From positions 8,655,228 through 8,719,227 of the forward strand of contig NW_020312867.1 in the NCBI RefSeq assembly GCF_003265705.1: a stretch of DNA of 64,000 bases, read 5' to 3'. Source of the DNA: Callorhinus ursinus (lineage: Eukaryota; Chordata; Mammalia; Carnivora; Otariidae). The translations under genes and the position numbers were made by a program. Shown in pieces: positions 17,169 through 29,645 of this stretch (position 1 is its first letter; every line of letters begins with the position of its first letter). The notes under the pieces were generated by a model. The model was not told the origin of the DNA. It saw only the letters and a list, made by a program, of their open reading frames with translations, and ran no database searches.

Positions 17169-17639
17169 CTGGAAAGAAATTTTGCATCTTTTCTCATGTT
17201 CTTTGTCTTGGCCGAAGATGTTCTGAGGGTCTGCTTTTAGGTCAAGGTGGGGCCTCATTACACACTCTTTTAGCAATATGTACTGGTGCCAAAGTACGAA
17301 AATTACAAACTGGGTTGCCATATGGGATGAGGGGAAGGGGACCAATGTACAGAAAGGTGGAGGGTACCTTGCATCAGGATAAGAGAATGGCCTGGAGCAT
17401 AGTAGATGCTATATAAACAGGGGAACTTGCTGAATAACAAATTACCACAAACTTAGTTTAAGGAAACACATATTATTTCATAGTTCCTGTGGACCAGGAA
17501 TTCAGGCACAGCTTAGCTTAGCTGTCATACACAGAGGGAAGATGATGTGAAGACACAGTGGGAATTCCATGTACAATCTGAGGATGGTCTGAGGCTACCA
17601 GAAGCTAGGAGAGAGGCCTGGAACAGATTCCTCCTCACA

Positions 17640-18240
17640 GTTTATAGCAGCTTTAGTTATAATTGCCAAGCTTAAAAGCAACCAAGATGACCTTCAATAG
17701 GTGAATGGATAAAGAATTGTGGTACACCCAGACAGTGGAATATTATCCAGTGCTAACAACAAATGAGCTATCAACCCCTGAAAAGATATGGAAGAAGCTT
17801 AATCAAAAGGAGAAGCCTGCATACTGCATGATTCCAAGTATATGATATGCTGGAAAAGGCAAAACTATGGGGGAAGGGAATATATCAGTGATTGCCAGGG
17901 TTAGGGTGGAAAGAGATAAATAAGCAGAGCACAGAGGATTTTTAGGGCAGTGAAGCTACTCTGTATAATACTATAAAAGTGGATATCACTATACATTTGT
18001 CCAAATCCATAGACTATATAATACTAAGGGTGAAACGTAATGTGAATTATGGACTTTGGGTGTTAATAACATACTAGTGTAGGTTCACCATTTGTAATAA
18101 ATGTACCACTCTGGTGGAGGATGTTGGTAATTGGAGAGTGATATGTGGGGACAGGGAGTAGTATGGGAAATCTCTGCACTTTCTGTTCCATTCTGGTGTG
18201 AAACTAAAACTGCTTTAAAATACAAAGTCTATTTATAAAA
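17640..18240 (+). repeat. Old L1 3'-end sequence, sense (duplicated in block B)
   Basis: The text reads 'tagttataattgccaagctt', 'gtggtacacccagacagtgg', 'gcatactgcatgattccaag', the usual 3' region of old mammalian L1s, ending near 18240. The same sequence occurs at about 57910-58510 in block B. LTR-like text precedes it from 17411. Confidence 0.7.
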
Positions 18241-18244
18241 AAAT

Positions 18245-18965
18245 CATTTCCATATCAAAGGTCATTTAGATTTTCTTCTATGATATCTTGTAGGAATTTT
18301 ATAGTTTTGTGTTTTACATTTGAGTTATTTTTATGAAGGTTGTTAGGTCTGTGTCTAGAATCAATTTTTTTCTCTTTGCACATGGACGTCCAGATGTCCA
18401 GTTGCTCTAGCAACATTTGTTGAAAAGACTATTTTGCTCCTTTCCCAAAGATCAGTTGGCTGTATTTATGTGGGTCTATTTCTGGACTTTCTATTCTGTT
18501 GCATTGATATGTGTGTTATTCCTTCACCAATGCCACTGTTTCAATTACTGTAGCTTTCTAGTAAGTCTTGTATTGAATGGTGTCAGTCCTCTGACTTTGT
18601 TCTTTTCCAACATTGAGTTGGCTATTCTGGATTTTTAACTTCTCCATATGAACTTTAGAATCAGTTTGTCAATACCTATCAAATAGTTTGCTCTTATATT
18701 GATTGGGATTGCATTTAATCCTTAGATCAAGTTGGGAAGAATGAATATCCTGACAATATTGAGTCTTCCTATCCATGAATATGGTATGTATCTTTATTTG
18801 TTTAGTTCTTCTTTGATTTAAAACTGATTGCTTTAATTGGTTTTCTAGCTTTCTTTATATACAACTTGTACATATAAGATTTATACATATTTCTCTTTTT
18901 TAGAGGGTGATAATGTAAATGGTCACATGTGTTTTTAGTATATAGAAACATAATTGATTTTTTAA
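18245..18965 (-). repeat. Old L1 ORF2 fragment, antisense, left half of an interrupted copy
   Basis: Complement of L1 ORF2 C-terminal half with many disruptions. It stops near 18965 at 'cataattgatttttt', and matching L1 text resumes near 26213 ('ataactgatttttgtatgtt'). This suggests that the young L1 at 19.0-26.0 kb inserted into it. Block B retains only the part up to about 58890. Confidence 0.75.
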
Positions 18966-21900
18966 ACATATTTTTACCTTAAAATGTACAGTAAATATCT
19001 TTCTTTTTTAATTAACATATGATGTATTATTTGTTTCGGGGTACAGGTCTGTGATTCATCAGTCTTACACAATTCACAGAGCTCACCATAGCACATACCC
19101 TCCCCAATGTCCATCACCCAGCCACCCCATCCCTCCCACTCCCCTCCACTCCAGCAACCCTCAGTTTGTTTCCTGACATTAAGAGTCTCTTATGGTTTAT
19201 CTCCCTCTCTGGTTTCATCTTGTTTCATTTTTCCCTCCCTTCCCCTATGATCCTCTGTCTTGTTTCTCAAATTTCTCATATCAGTGAGATCATATGATAC
19301 TTGTCTTTCTCTGGTTGACTTATTTAGCCTAGCATAATACCTTCTAGTTTCATCCACATCATTGCAAATGGCAAGATTTCATTTTTTTGATGGCTGCATA
19401 ATGTTCCATTGTATATATATACCACATCTTCTTTATCCATTCATCTGTTGATGGACGTCTAGGCTCTTTCCATAGTTTGGCTATTGTGGACATTGCTGCT
19501 ACAAACACTGTGGTGCAGATGCCCCTTTGGATCACTACATTTGTATCTTTGGGGTAAATACCCAGTAGTGCAATTGCTGGATCATACAGTAGCTCGATTT
19601 TCAACTTTTTGAGGAACCTCTATACTGTTTTCCAGAGTGGCTGCACCAGCTTGCATTCCCACCAACAGTGTAGGAGGGTTCGCCTTTCTCCACATCCTAG
19701 CCAACATCTGTCATTTCCTGACTTGTTAATTTTAGCCATTCTGACTGGTGTGAGGTGGTATCTCATTGAGGTTTTGATTTGTATTTTCCTGATGCCAAGT
19801 GATGTTGAGCACTTTTTCATGTGTCTGTTGGCCACTTGGATGTCTTCTTTGGAGAAATGTCTGTTCATATCTTCTGCCCATTTCGTGATTGGATTATTTG
19901 TTCTTTGGGTGTTGAGTTTGGTAAGTTCTTTATAGATTTTGGATACTAGCCCTGTATCTGATATGTCATTTGCAAATATCTTCTCCCATTCTGTCAGTTG
20001 TCTTTTGGTTTTGTTGACTCTTTCCTCTGCTGTGCAAAAGCTTTTTATCTTGATCAAGTCCCAATAGTTCATTTTTGCCCTTGCTTCCCTTGCCTTTGGC
20101 GATGTTTCTAGGAAGAAGTTGCTGCGGCTGAGGTCGAAGAGGTTGCTGCCTGTGTTCTCCTCAAGGATTTTGATGGATTCCTGTCTCACATTAAGGTCTT
20201 TCATCCATTTTGAGTCTATTTTTGTGTGTGATGTAAGAAAATGGTCCAGTTTCATTCTTCTACATGTGGCTGTCCAATTTTCCCAACATCATTTGTTGAA
20301 TAGACTGTCTTTTTCCATTGGACATTCTTTCCTGCTTTGTCGAAGATTAGTTGACCATAGAGTTGAGGGTCCATTTCTGGGCTCTCTATTCTGTTCCATT
20401 GATCTATGTGTCTGTTTTTGTGCCAGTACCATACTGTCTTGATGATGACAGCTTTGTAATAGAGCTTGAAGTCCGGAATTGTGATGCCACCAGCTTTGAT
20501 TTTCTTTTTCAACATTCCTCTGGCTATTCGGGGTCTTTACTTGTTCCATACAAATTTTAGGATTATTTGTTCCATTTCTTTGAAAAAAGTTGATGGTATT
20601 TTGATAGGAATTGCATTAAATGTGTAGATTGTTCTAGGTAGCATAGACATTTTTACAATATTTGTTCTTCCAATCCATGAGCATGGAACGTTTTTCCATT
20701 TCTTTGTGTCTTCCTCTATTTCTTTCATGAGTATTCTATAGCTTTCTGAGTACAGATTCTTTGCCTCTTTGGTTAGATTTATTCCTAGGTATCTTATGGT
20801 TTTGGGTGCAGTTGTAAATGGGATCGACTCCTTAATTTCTCTTTCTTTTGTCTTGTTGTTGGTGTATAGAAATGCCACTGATTTCTGTGCATTGATTTTA
20901 TGCCCTGTCACTTTACTGAAGTCCTGTATGAGTTCTAGCAGTTTTGGGGTGGAGTCTTTTGGGTTTTCTACATAAAGTATCATATCATCTGCAAAAAGTG
21001 AGAGTTTCACTTCTTTGTCAGTTCAGATGCCTTTTATTTCTTTTTGTTGTCTGATTGCTGAGGCTAGGACTTCAAATACTGTGTTGAATAGCAGTGGTGA
21101 TAGTGGGCATCCCTGCCATGTTCCTGACCTTAGGGAACAAGCTCTGAGTTTTTCCCCATTGAGTATGACATTCATATGGGTTTTTCATAGATGGCTTTTA
21201 TGATACTGAGGTATGTACCCTCTAACCCTACACTGTGAAGAGTTAATCATGAAAGGATGCTGTACTTTGTCAAATGCTTTTTCTGCTTCTATTGAGAGGA
21301 TCATATAATTCTTGTTCTTTCTTTTATTAATGTATTATATCATATTAATTGATTTGCAGATGTTGAAGCAACCTTGCAGCCCAGGAATAAATCCCACTTG
21401 GTCGTGGTGAATAATCCCTTTAATGTACTGTTGGATCCTATTGGCTAGTATTTTGGTGAGAATTTTTGCATCCATGTTCATCAAGGATATTGGTCTGTAA
21501 TTCTTTTTGATGTGGTCTTTGGTTTTGGGATCAAGGTAATGCTGGCCTCATAAAATGAGTTTGGAAATTTTCCTTCTGTTTCTATTTTTTGGAACAGTTT
21601 CAGAAGAATAAGTATTAATTCTTCTTTAAATGTTTGGTAGAATTCCCCTGGGAAGCCATCTGACCCTGGCCTCTTGTTTGTTGGGAGATTTTTGATTACT
21701 GCTTTGATTTCCTTACTGGTTATGGGTCTGTTCAGTTTTTCTATTTCTTCCTGGTTCAGTTTTGGTAGTCTATACATCTCTAGGAATGCACCCATTTCTT
21801 CCAGATTATCTAATTTGCTGGCATATAGCTGCTCATAATATGTTCTTATAATTGTTTATATTTTATTGGTGTTGGTTGTGATCGCTCCTCTTTCATGATT

Positions 21901-22737
21901 TTATGTATTTGGGTCCTTTCTCTTTTCTTTTTGATAAGTCTGGCCAGGGGTTTATCAATCTTGTTAATTCTTTTAAAGAACCAGCTCCCAGTTTCATTGA
22001 TCTGTTCTACTGTTCTTTTGGTTTCTATTTCATTGATTTCTGCTCTGATCTTTACTATTGCTCTTCTCCTGCTGGGTTTAGGCTTTATTTGCTGTACTTT
22101 CTCCAGCTCCTTTAGGTGTAGGGTTAGGTTGTGTATTTGAGACCTTTCTTGTTTCTTGAGAAAGGCTTGTACTGCTATATACTTTCCTCTTAGGACTGCC
22201 TTTGCTGTATTCCAAAGATTTTGAACAGTTGTGTTTTCATGAATTTTTTTAATACTTCCTTAATTTCCTAGTTGACCCATTCATTTTTTAGTAGGATACT
22301 CTTTAGCCTACATGTATGTGAGTTCTTTCTACCTTTCCTCTTGTGATTGAATTCTAGTTTCAAAGTATTGTGGTCCAAAAATATGCAGGGAATGATCCCA
22401 ATCTTTTGGTACCGGTTGAGACCTGATTTGTGGCCCAGGATGTGATCTATTGTGGAGAATGTTCCATGGGCACTAGAGAAGAAATGTGTATTCTGTTGCT
22501 TTGGGATGGAATGTTCTAAATATATCTGTGAAGTCCATCTGGTCCAGTGTGTCATTTAAAGTCTTTATTTCCTTGTTGATCTTTTGCTTAGATGATCTAT
22601 CCATTTCAATGAGGGCGGTTAAAGTCCCCTACGATTATTGTATTATTGTTGATGTGTTTCTTTGATTTTGTTATTAATTGGCTTATATAATTGGCTGCTC
22701 CCATGTTAGGGGCATAGATATTTAAAATTGTCAGATC

Positions 22738-22930
22738 TTCTTTTTTATTTTATTTATTTATTTGACAGAGAGAGACACAACAAAGAGGAAACACAAGCAG
22801 GGGGAGTGGGAGAGGGAGAAGCAGGCTTCCCACTGAGCAGGGAGCCCGATGTGGGGCTCCATTCCAGGAACTTGGGATCATGACCTGAGCCAAAGGCAGA
22901 CGCTTAATGACTGAGCCACCCAGGTGCCCC
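22738..22930 (-). repeat. Can-SINE inserted in the L1, antisense
   Basis: T-rich tail, 'ttatttgacagagagagaca', 'agcaggcttcccactgagca' and 'gccacccaggtgcccc'. The flanks 'aaattgtcagatctt' and 'aaactgttagatctt' look like a diverged target-site duplication. Confidence 0.88.
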
Positions 22931-23978
22931 AAACTGTTAGATCTTGTTGGATAGACCCTTTAAGTATGATGTAGTGTCCTTCCTCATCTCTTATTATAGT
23001 CTTTTGTTTAAAATCTTATTTGTCTAATGTAAGGATTGCCACCCCAGCTTTCTTTTGATGTCCATTAGCATGGAAAATGGTTTTCCACCCCCTCACTTTC
23101 AATCTGGAGGTATCTTTGGGTCTAAAATGAGTCTCTTGCAGACAGCATACCAAAGGGTCTGTTTTTTTTTTTTTTTATCCAATCTGATACCCTGTTTCTT
23201 TTGATTGGGGCATTTATCCCATTTAAATTCAGGGTAACTATGGAAAGATATGAGTTTAGTGCCATTGTATTGCCTGTAAGGTGACTGTTACTGTTATTGT
23301 CTCTGTTCCTTTTTGGTCTATGTTACTTTTAGGCTCTTTCTTTGCTTAGAGGAACCCTTTCAATATTTCTGTAGGGCTGGTTTGGTGTTTGCAAATTCTT
23401 TTAGTTTTTGTTTGTCCTAGAAGCTTATCTCTCCTATTTTCAATGACAGTCTAGCTGGATATAGTATTCCTGGCTGCATATTTTTCTCATTTAGTGCTCT
23501 GAATATATCATGCCAGTCCTTCCTGGCCTGCCAGGTCTCTGTGGATAGGTCTGCTGCCAATCTATTGTTTCTACCATTGTAGGTTACAGATCTCTTCTCC
23601 CAAGCTGCTTTCAGGATTTTCTCTTTGTCTCTGAGACTTGTAAGTTTTACTATTAGATGTCGGGTGTTGACATATTTTTATTGATTTTGAGAGGGGTTCT
23701 CTGTGCCTCCTGGATTTTGATGCCTGTTTCCTTCCCCAAATTAGGGAAGTTCTCTGCTATATTTTGCTCTAATATACCTTCTGCCCCCCTCTCTCTTTCT
23801 TCTTCTTCTGGGATCCCAATTATTTTAATGTTGTTTCGCTTTATGGTATCACTTATCTCTCAAATTCTCCCCTCGTGATCCAGTAATTGTTTATCTTTAT
23901 TTTTCTCAGTTCCTTTATTTTCCATCATTTGGTCTTCTATATCACTAATTCTCTCTTCTGCCTCATTTATTCTAGCAG

Positions 23979-24260
23979 TTAGAGCCTCCATTTTTGTTTG
24001 CACTCATTAATAGCCTTTTTGATTTCAACTTGGTTAGATTTTAGTTCTTTTATTTCTCCAGAAAGGGTTTCCCTAGTATCTTCCATGCTTTTTTCAAGCC
24101 CAGCTAGTATCTTTATAATTGTCATTCTGAACTCTAGTTCCAACATCTTACTAATGTCTGTATTGATTAGGTCCCTGGCAGTTGGTACTGACTCTTGTTC
24201 TTTTTTTTGAGGTGTGTTTTTCTGTTTTGTCATTTTGTCCAGAGGAGAATAGATGAACAC
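23979..24260 (-). pseudogene. L1 ORF1 N-terminal remnant
   Basis: A 93-codon open stretch on the minus strand contains 'MTKQKNTPQKKEQE' followed by 'EFRMTIIKILAGLEKSMEDT', characteristic of the ORF1p N-terminus and the start of its coiled coil. The frame is lost afterwards. Intact ORF1p is an RNA-binding trimer of about 300 or more residues, so this is a decayed copy. Confidence 0.82.
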
Positions 24261-24959
24261 AAGAACAAAATGCTAACAGGGTAACAATGGCCCCAGAAAA
24301 ATATACACTAAACAAATCAGAAGTGACCCGAAACCGTGAGGGAAAGAAAGGGAAAAAAAAATATGATCAGGCTGGTGAATAGAACAGAGCCACACACTAG
24401 ATTCTGGGTGTATTTTGGTCTGCTAGAAGAAATTGCCTCTTTTAAAGAAAGAAAGAAAATTTAAAAGAAAGAAATTTTATAGAAAATTTTAAAGAAAGAA
24501 AAACTTATATACATACAAAAATTAGGGTAAATACAATGAAGGGATGAAATATGACTATAAAGATGAAAATTAAAAAAGATTTTAAAGAAGGAACTGATAA
24601 GAAGTTGGTTGAAAAAAAGAATGAAAAAAATTAAAAAAGAAAAGAGAATGTGAATCAGGTGGGAGACTAGGACAATGTTATACACTAGATTTAGGGTATC
24701 TTTTAATCTGTTAGAAGAAACTGTATCCCAAAATTTTAAAGAAAGAAAAACTTATATATATACAAAATATAAGGTTAAATACAATGAAGAGAGAATATGA
24801 CTGTAAAAATGAAAATTAAAAAAGATTTTAAGAAAGGAATCGATAAGATATTGGTTGAAAAAGGAAAGAAGAAAAATTCAACTAAAAAATAGAAAAAGAA
24901 AAAAAGAAAGAAAATTAAAAAAATTAACTTTGAAAGACTAAAGCATCAGGGGAAAAAAG

Positions 24960-26030
24960 CCATGAATTCTATGTGCAGTATTCCCCCAGCGCTGGAGTTT
25001 TGCCGTTCTCATTGATCCGTAAACTTGGTCTTAGCTGGCTGTTTGTGCTGATCTTCTGGGGGAGGGGCCTGTTGCCATGGTTCCCAAATGTCTTTGCCGG
25101 AGGCGGAATTGCCCCGCCCTTGTGGGTCGGGGCTAAGTAATCTGCTCGGGTTTACTCTCGGGAGCTTTTGTTCCCTGTAAGCTTTCCGTACAGATTTGGA
25201 GGATGAGAGTGAAAATGACGGCCTCCTAATCTCCCCCCCAAGGAGCCGAGAACTCAGTGCCCCACTCCTCAGTGCGCCCCCAGAGAAAAGCAGTCAGTCA
25301 CTCCCGTCTCCCCGGTCTCCGTCTGCACTCTGTGCTCACCCGGCCTGTGACCAAGCGTTTCTATCTCTGGCACCCGACTCAGTGTGGAGTCTCCAAACCC
25401 AGGAGATCCCTGCGGTGCGCTCCTGAGCCACTCCTCCCAGGGGAGGAAGGGGAGTCTCCCCGGATCTGCCGCTTGTTGGGTCCCTGCTGGAGGAGCAGTG
25501 GCCCGACTGTCACTGATCACAGTTTATGGCAACCCCGAGCTGAGAGCCCGCGCCTCGGCTCCGTCTCTGCAGCCAGCTTCCCTGCTCCAATACCTGGGAG
25601 CTCTGCCGCACTCAGGCACCCCAGTCTTTCTGTGACCCCGAGGGTCCTGAGACCACACTGTCCTGCGAGGGTTCCACCCCCCGCTTAGCCACTGGAGCGA
25701 CGTCCCTCAGCGGAGCCGACTTCTAACAGTTCCGATTTTGTGCTCCGCAGCTCTATCACTTGCCAGAAGTGGCGGATGGAGGCCCCCTCCCCCGCCGTCT
25801 ATCCTCCCGAATATCGCCTCGGATTCATTTCTCCGCACGTCCTACCTTCCAGAAAGTGGTCGCTTTTCTGTTCAGAGAGTTGTTGCTATTCTTTTCTTCG
25901 ATCTCCTGTTGAGTTTGTAGGTGTTCAGAATGGTTTGTTACCTATCCAGCTGAATTCCTGGGACCAGACAAAATTTAGGTCTCCTACTCCTACACCATCT
26001 TGCTCCTCTCAAATAAATAAATTGCTGGAG
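24960..26030 (-). promoter_or_regulatory. L1 5' untranslated region (GC-rich, promoter part)
   Basis: About 1 kb of GC- and CpG-rich sequence sharply different in composition from its AT-rich surroundings. It sits at the 5' end of the antisense L1, where the internal promoter lies in full-length elements. Open frames of up to 143 codons here on the plus strand are composition artefacts. Whether it still has promoter activity cannot be judged. Confidence 0.7.
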
Positions 26031-26212
26031 ATGGGGTAGTCCCAGGGCAAGAAGGGCCCTGGGGCGTCGGAAAAGTCCTGCCTGAATCTCGGCTATTAGC
26101 TTAACTGCTCAGCTCACGTCTCATGGAAGCCAAGGAGGCTGACCAGACTGGAGGTGTCCAGCGTGGAGGTGAGGCCTCAAGAGGTGGCCACTAGGAAGCC
26201 TGAGGCAAGCCA

Positions 26213-27050
26213 TAACTGATTTTTGTATGTTGATCTTGTATCCTTGCTTAATGTGCTTATTAACTGTAAGAGTTTTTTTTTTTTTTAAGTAGATTCTTTG
26301 GGATTTTCTATGTAGACAATCATGTCATCTGCAAATAAGGGAAGTTTTTTTTCTTCCTTTTCAACTTCTTTCCCTGCCCCCTTCCCTTCTCTTCCCTTCC
26401 CTTCCCTTCCTCTCCCTTCCCTTTCTCCTCCATTCCTTTCTTCCTGTCCCTCTCTCTCCTGCAATTTCTAGTACTACGTTGAATAAGAGTTGTGAGTAGG
26501 CACGTCCTTCCTCAGTCTTTATCTCACAAAAAACCAAACAAAACAAAAAACCCCACAACAGTCTTCCACCATTAAGTATAATGATGCAGGGTTTTTTGTA
26601 AATGTTCATCAAACTGAGGAAGTTCCCTCCTATTTCTACTTTGCTAAGTTTGCATCATGAATATGTGTTAGATTTGTCAAATGATTTTCTGCATCAATTG
26701 ATAATATCATGCAATTTTTCTTCTTTAATTTGATGTGATGGATTATGGTGATTGATTTTCAAATGTTGAAACAGCTTTGCATGCCTGAAATAAATCCTTC
26801 TTAGTCATGGTATATAATTTTACACATTCGAAATTCTATTTGCCAAATTTTGTTCAGGATTCTTGCATTTAGATTCATGAGAGATATTGGTCTGTAGTTA
26901 TTTTTTTATGTACAGTCTATCTGGTTTTTCTATCAAGGTAATAATGGCCTCATCAAATGAGCAGGGAAGTGTTTCCTCGTCTTCTATTTTCTGGAAGAGA
27001 TTTTATGAACTTGCTATTCACATTTAAATGTTTGGTAACATTCTCCAGTG
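26213..27050 (-). repeat. Old L1 ORF2 fragment, antisense, right half of an interrupted copy
   Basis: Text such as 'tttgtatgttgatcttgtat', 'gtcatctgcaaataagggaa' and 'catcaattgataatatcatg' is complement of ORF2. It continues the fragment that stops at about 18965. A CCCTT/CTTCC-rich polypyrimidine patch lies at about 26375-26460. Confidence 0.78.
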
Positions 27051-27792
27051 GGTGTGTGTGTCTCATGTATTTTATTCTTTCCTAAAACATCCAAGCTTTC
27101 TTCCTCTTTGCTTATACTCAGATAAAGGTCTTGGGTTCCTCTTTCATCTGATCTAAATCCCTCAAGCCATCTGCTGTGGCAATTGGGACTCAAAGCCTCT
27201 GCCAACATGGACCAATGGGCTTGGGAAAGAGACTCCACATGCTTCTTTAGCTTTTTCAACAAGCAGAGGCAGAACTGCTTAGTTCTCTGAAGAGCCTGCA
27301 GGATTCAGCTTCCAACGCTGAACCAGAGACCTCTAGTGACCACTTCTGGCCAATATTCCATGAGCATGGAAACCTCTGCAAATTTTTAACAGTGATTATC
27401 TTAGGATGGAAGCATTGTGAATTCTTTTCTTGCTTTATAATTTCGTGTTCTCCAACATGCTTTTCTTCATTGAGAAGTTGCATCTGTGTGGTGGTAATAA
27501 ATTTGAAAGACATGTTCTTTGTTCCCAGGGGATGGGGGATGAGAGTTCTGATGTGTGTGCTGTGCTCAGCCCTGTGACCATTAGTGTGTGCCCATTCCCT
27601 GAACAAAAGCGTGTGGAACAGACTCAGCCACTGGGAGATTTTGTGAACGGGGAGCCATTCCAATCTAGTTATATAAATTCTGGATGGATTAGAGAAAACC
27701 CTCCCCCAGGAAATTCTAGGCAAACAGGTGAGGTGAACACAGTAAACAAGCATAGGGGAGTCCTCATCACACATACCTGAGCCACAACTCAC

Positions 27793-27868
27793 CTGTGAAT
27801 CTCACCAGCAGAGTCAGCAGCAGAGATGGCAGAGGTGGGCAGGATCGGGAGGCAGGGACATGCATCAT
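27793..27868 (-). CDS. SIRPD: SIRP signal-peptide exon (block A), probable SIRPD exon 1
   Basis: The coding part runs from ATG at 27868 to a phase-1 donor, G|GTGAGT, after 27793 (25 codons plus one base). It encodes a leader with 'PPLPSLLLTLLVRFTG'. ATG context is CCACCATGATG, with two adjacent ATGs. The leader resembles SIRP leaders, which typically begin with an 'M-P-V-P-A-S' type sequence; here it starts 'MMHVPAS'. An arginine (LLVRFTG) replaces the usual leucine-glycine near the end of the hydrophobic core. It is the nearest upstream signal exon for the V exons at 16.8 and 14.5 kb and its donor is intact. A conserved AGAGGAAG motif lies about 97 bp upstream. Confidence 0.75.
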
Positions 27869-27964
27869 GGTGGCCCTAGAGACTTCTCTGTCTGAGTGTT
27901 GTCCTGGAGAGACCCAGGACTCTCTGCTCTAAGGAGAGAAGACACTCCCTGCCTCCATGATGTC

Positions 27965-27972
27965 AGAGGAAG
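27965..27972. promoter_or_regulatory. AGAGGAAG (PU.1/ETS-like) site upstream of signal exon A
   Basis: The octamer lies about 97 bp upstream of the ATG at 27868. The same octamer is found about 85 bp upstream of the 49.0-kb signal exon and about 101 bp upstream of the 59.6-kb one. PU.1 drives many myeloid promoters, and SIRP receptors are largely myeloid; binding here is inferred only from the motif and its conservation. Confidence 0.45.
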
Positions 27973-29389
27973 GGGATTGTGATGAGAGGAAAGACCATGG
28001 GACTTAAACAGTTTTTCTTTGAGATTATAAAATGGACAGGCAAGGTGGCCACAAGCTGAGAAGTTGCTACTAGAAATGATTGATTTTCCATAGTTAAAAG
28101 CATGTCATAGACTTGTGCTCACTCCTGAGCCTCATCCCAACTGAGATCTCACCAACCTGCACCCCTGCTGATGTAGAGGTCCAGAGACATGGTGTGGGAA
28201 AGAGGTTAGAGTTTTGGAGATGGTGATGATTTGTGTCTTAGAGAATGGAAGGGGCTACAGGGAAGGTGGGGCTGGGGCAACACTCTGCAAGAGGGAAAGT
28301 AATACACCTAGAAACACAACTGAAATGTGAGGGCTGCCTCTGCTGTCTGTGCTGGGTCTGGGGCTAGCTCTGGGGGATAAAGTAGAGGAACAGAAGAAAC
28401 ATTCTTAGAAAGAGAAAGGAACAAGCATGCTGGCTTCTTTCTTTCTCACCTCTGCAATGGGCTCTACCCAAGCACAAAGACTGTGTTGGGACTCTCAGTC
28501 CACACTCAGCTGGTGACCCTTTAGTGTCCACGAGTCCATAGTCAGGCACTGACAGCTAGGGTGATTTCACTGTTGCTTCCTTGTGAGCCATGCCTCCTCA
28601 GGGATCAATAGGATGTTTAGGCCAGGAGAGGTGTTAGAACAAGAGGAGAGTCCACAGCAGGCCCAAACTGCATATAGGAGATGAGAAGACTCCTCTCCCC
28701 TTATGATGTCACATCCTATCACATTGTTCTGGAATGATGAATTCCATGCTGGGATGCCATCCATGCGCCCTGCTGTGGGTTGTACAGGATCTTTCCTCAA
28801 GGTCCAGAATACTACACTTCCTCCCACCTTCAGCAGACTTCACACCTCCCATCAGACTCTAAACTCTACAGAGTCTGGGATTTTTAGTGCCTTGATGGTC
28901 AGGAGCATTGGCTTTGCAACCAGATGTAGTTTAGGTTCCAATCCTGAATCCACTTTTTGGTGGCTGGCTTATATATCCTTTGACCATGAAATTTTCATTT
29001 GTATAGCTGAAATATTCAAAGGTGAGTTTATAGTCTGCACTTGGACAATTTCTTCTCCCCTTCAGTATGTGGCACATCCTCTACCCATTTGATCAAACCA
29101 AGAAGAGGCCCGTGTTCTACATCCTCAGTTGTCCACTCTTGTCTACAAATTACCAGACCCTGTTAGTTTTACCTCCTAAACACTTATTGAATCTGTTACT
29201 CCATCTCCATTGTCATCTCTGGTGTGAATGAAAACTATTACTTCCTAATAGGCTATCCCCAAATCTTTTGCCCACTGTAAGCTCTACTTCTACTTTATCC
29301 AGGGTCTACTACAACACAGATCTGAGTAAATCCCTTTTTTTGTATAAACAATTTTGTAGATTTTCATTGCTCTTGTTTATTAAGACTGT

Positions 29390-29645
29390 TTGCTGTATTG
29401 TATATGGTCTATGGCATATACTATGTGGTATACCTTATATGGTATGTTGTATGTGATATGTGGTATATGGTGTATGGTATGTGGTATTTGGTAATGGTAC
29501 ATTGCATATGCCATGTGGTATGTGATATGTGGTATATGGTATATTGTATATGGCATATGGTGTGGTACATGGTATGTGGTATATGGTATATTATATATGG
29601 CATATGTGTCTGGTATGTTGTATATGATATATGGTAAGTGATAGG
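29390..29645. repeat. TATGG-type minisatellite, block A
   Basis: About 250 bp built from variants of 'ggtatatggtatgtg', roughly 5- or 10-base periodicity, with no A/T-only or stop-rich interruptions, so that both strands stay open for about 90 codons. A shorter copy (about 150 bp) is at 61093-61243 in block B. Confidence 0.9.

Larger units (their letters stand above)
18995..26030 (-). mobile_element. Near-full-length carnivore L1 retrotransposon, antisense, inactive
   Basis: About 7 kb. The 3' UTR starts near 18995-19005. ORF2 remnants follow on the minus strand: C-terminal domain 19359-20515 ('[20 protein letters not shown]'), reverse-transcriptase thumb and palm 20537-21010 with '[12 protein letters not shown]', 21481-21795 ('[20 protein letters not shown]'), and endonuclease 22268-22555 ('FSTIDHILGHKSGLNRYQ'). 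ORF1 N-terminus is at 23979-24260. A GC-rich 5' region, preceded by an A-rich tract, occupies 24300-26020. ORF2 is split by frameshifts and by a Can-SINE at 22738-22930, so the element cannot be autonomous. It is absent from the corresponding point of block B. Confidence 0.9.

Noticed and set aside
25257..25688. 143-codon plus-strand frame in GC-rich sequence
   Set aside because: It lies in the 5' UTR of the antisense L1; length is explained by base composition.
27256..27792. 178-codon minus-strand frame beginning just after the signal-exon donor
   Set aside because: It is intronic, in a different frame from the signal exon, shows no domain, and is not preserved as an open frame in block B.
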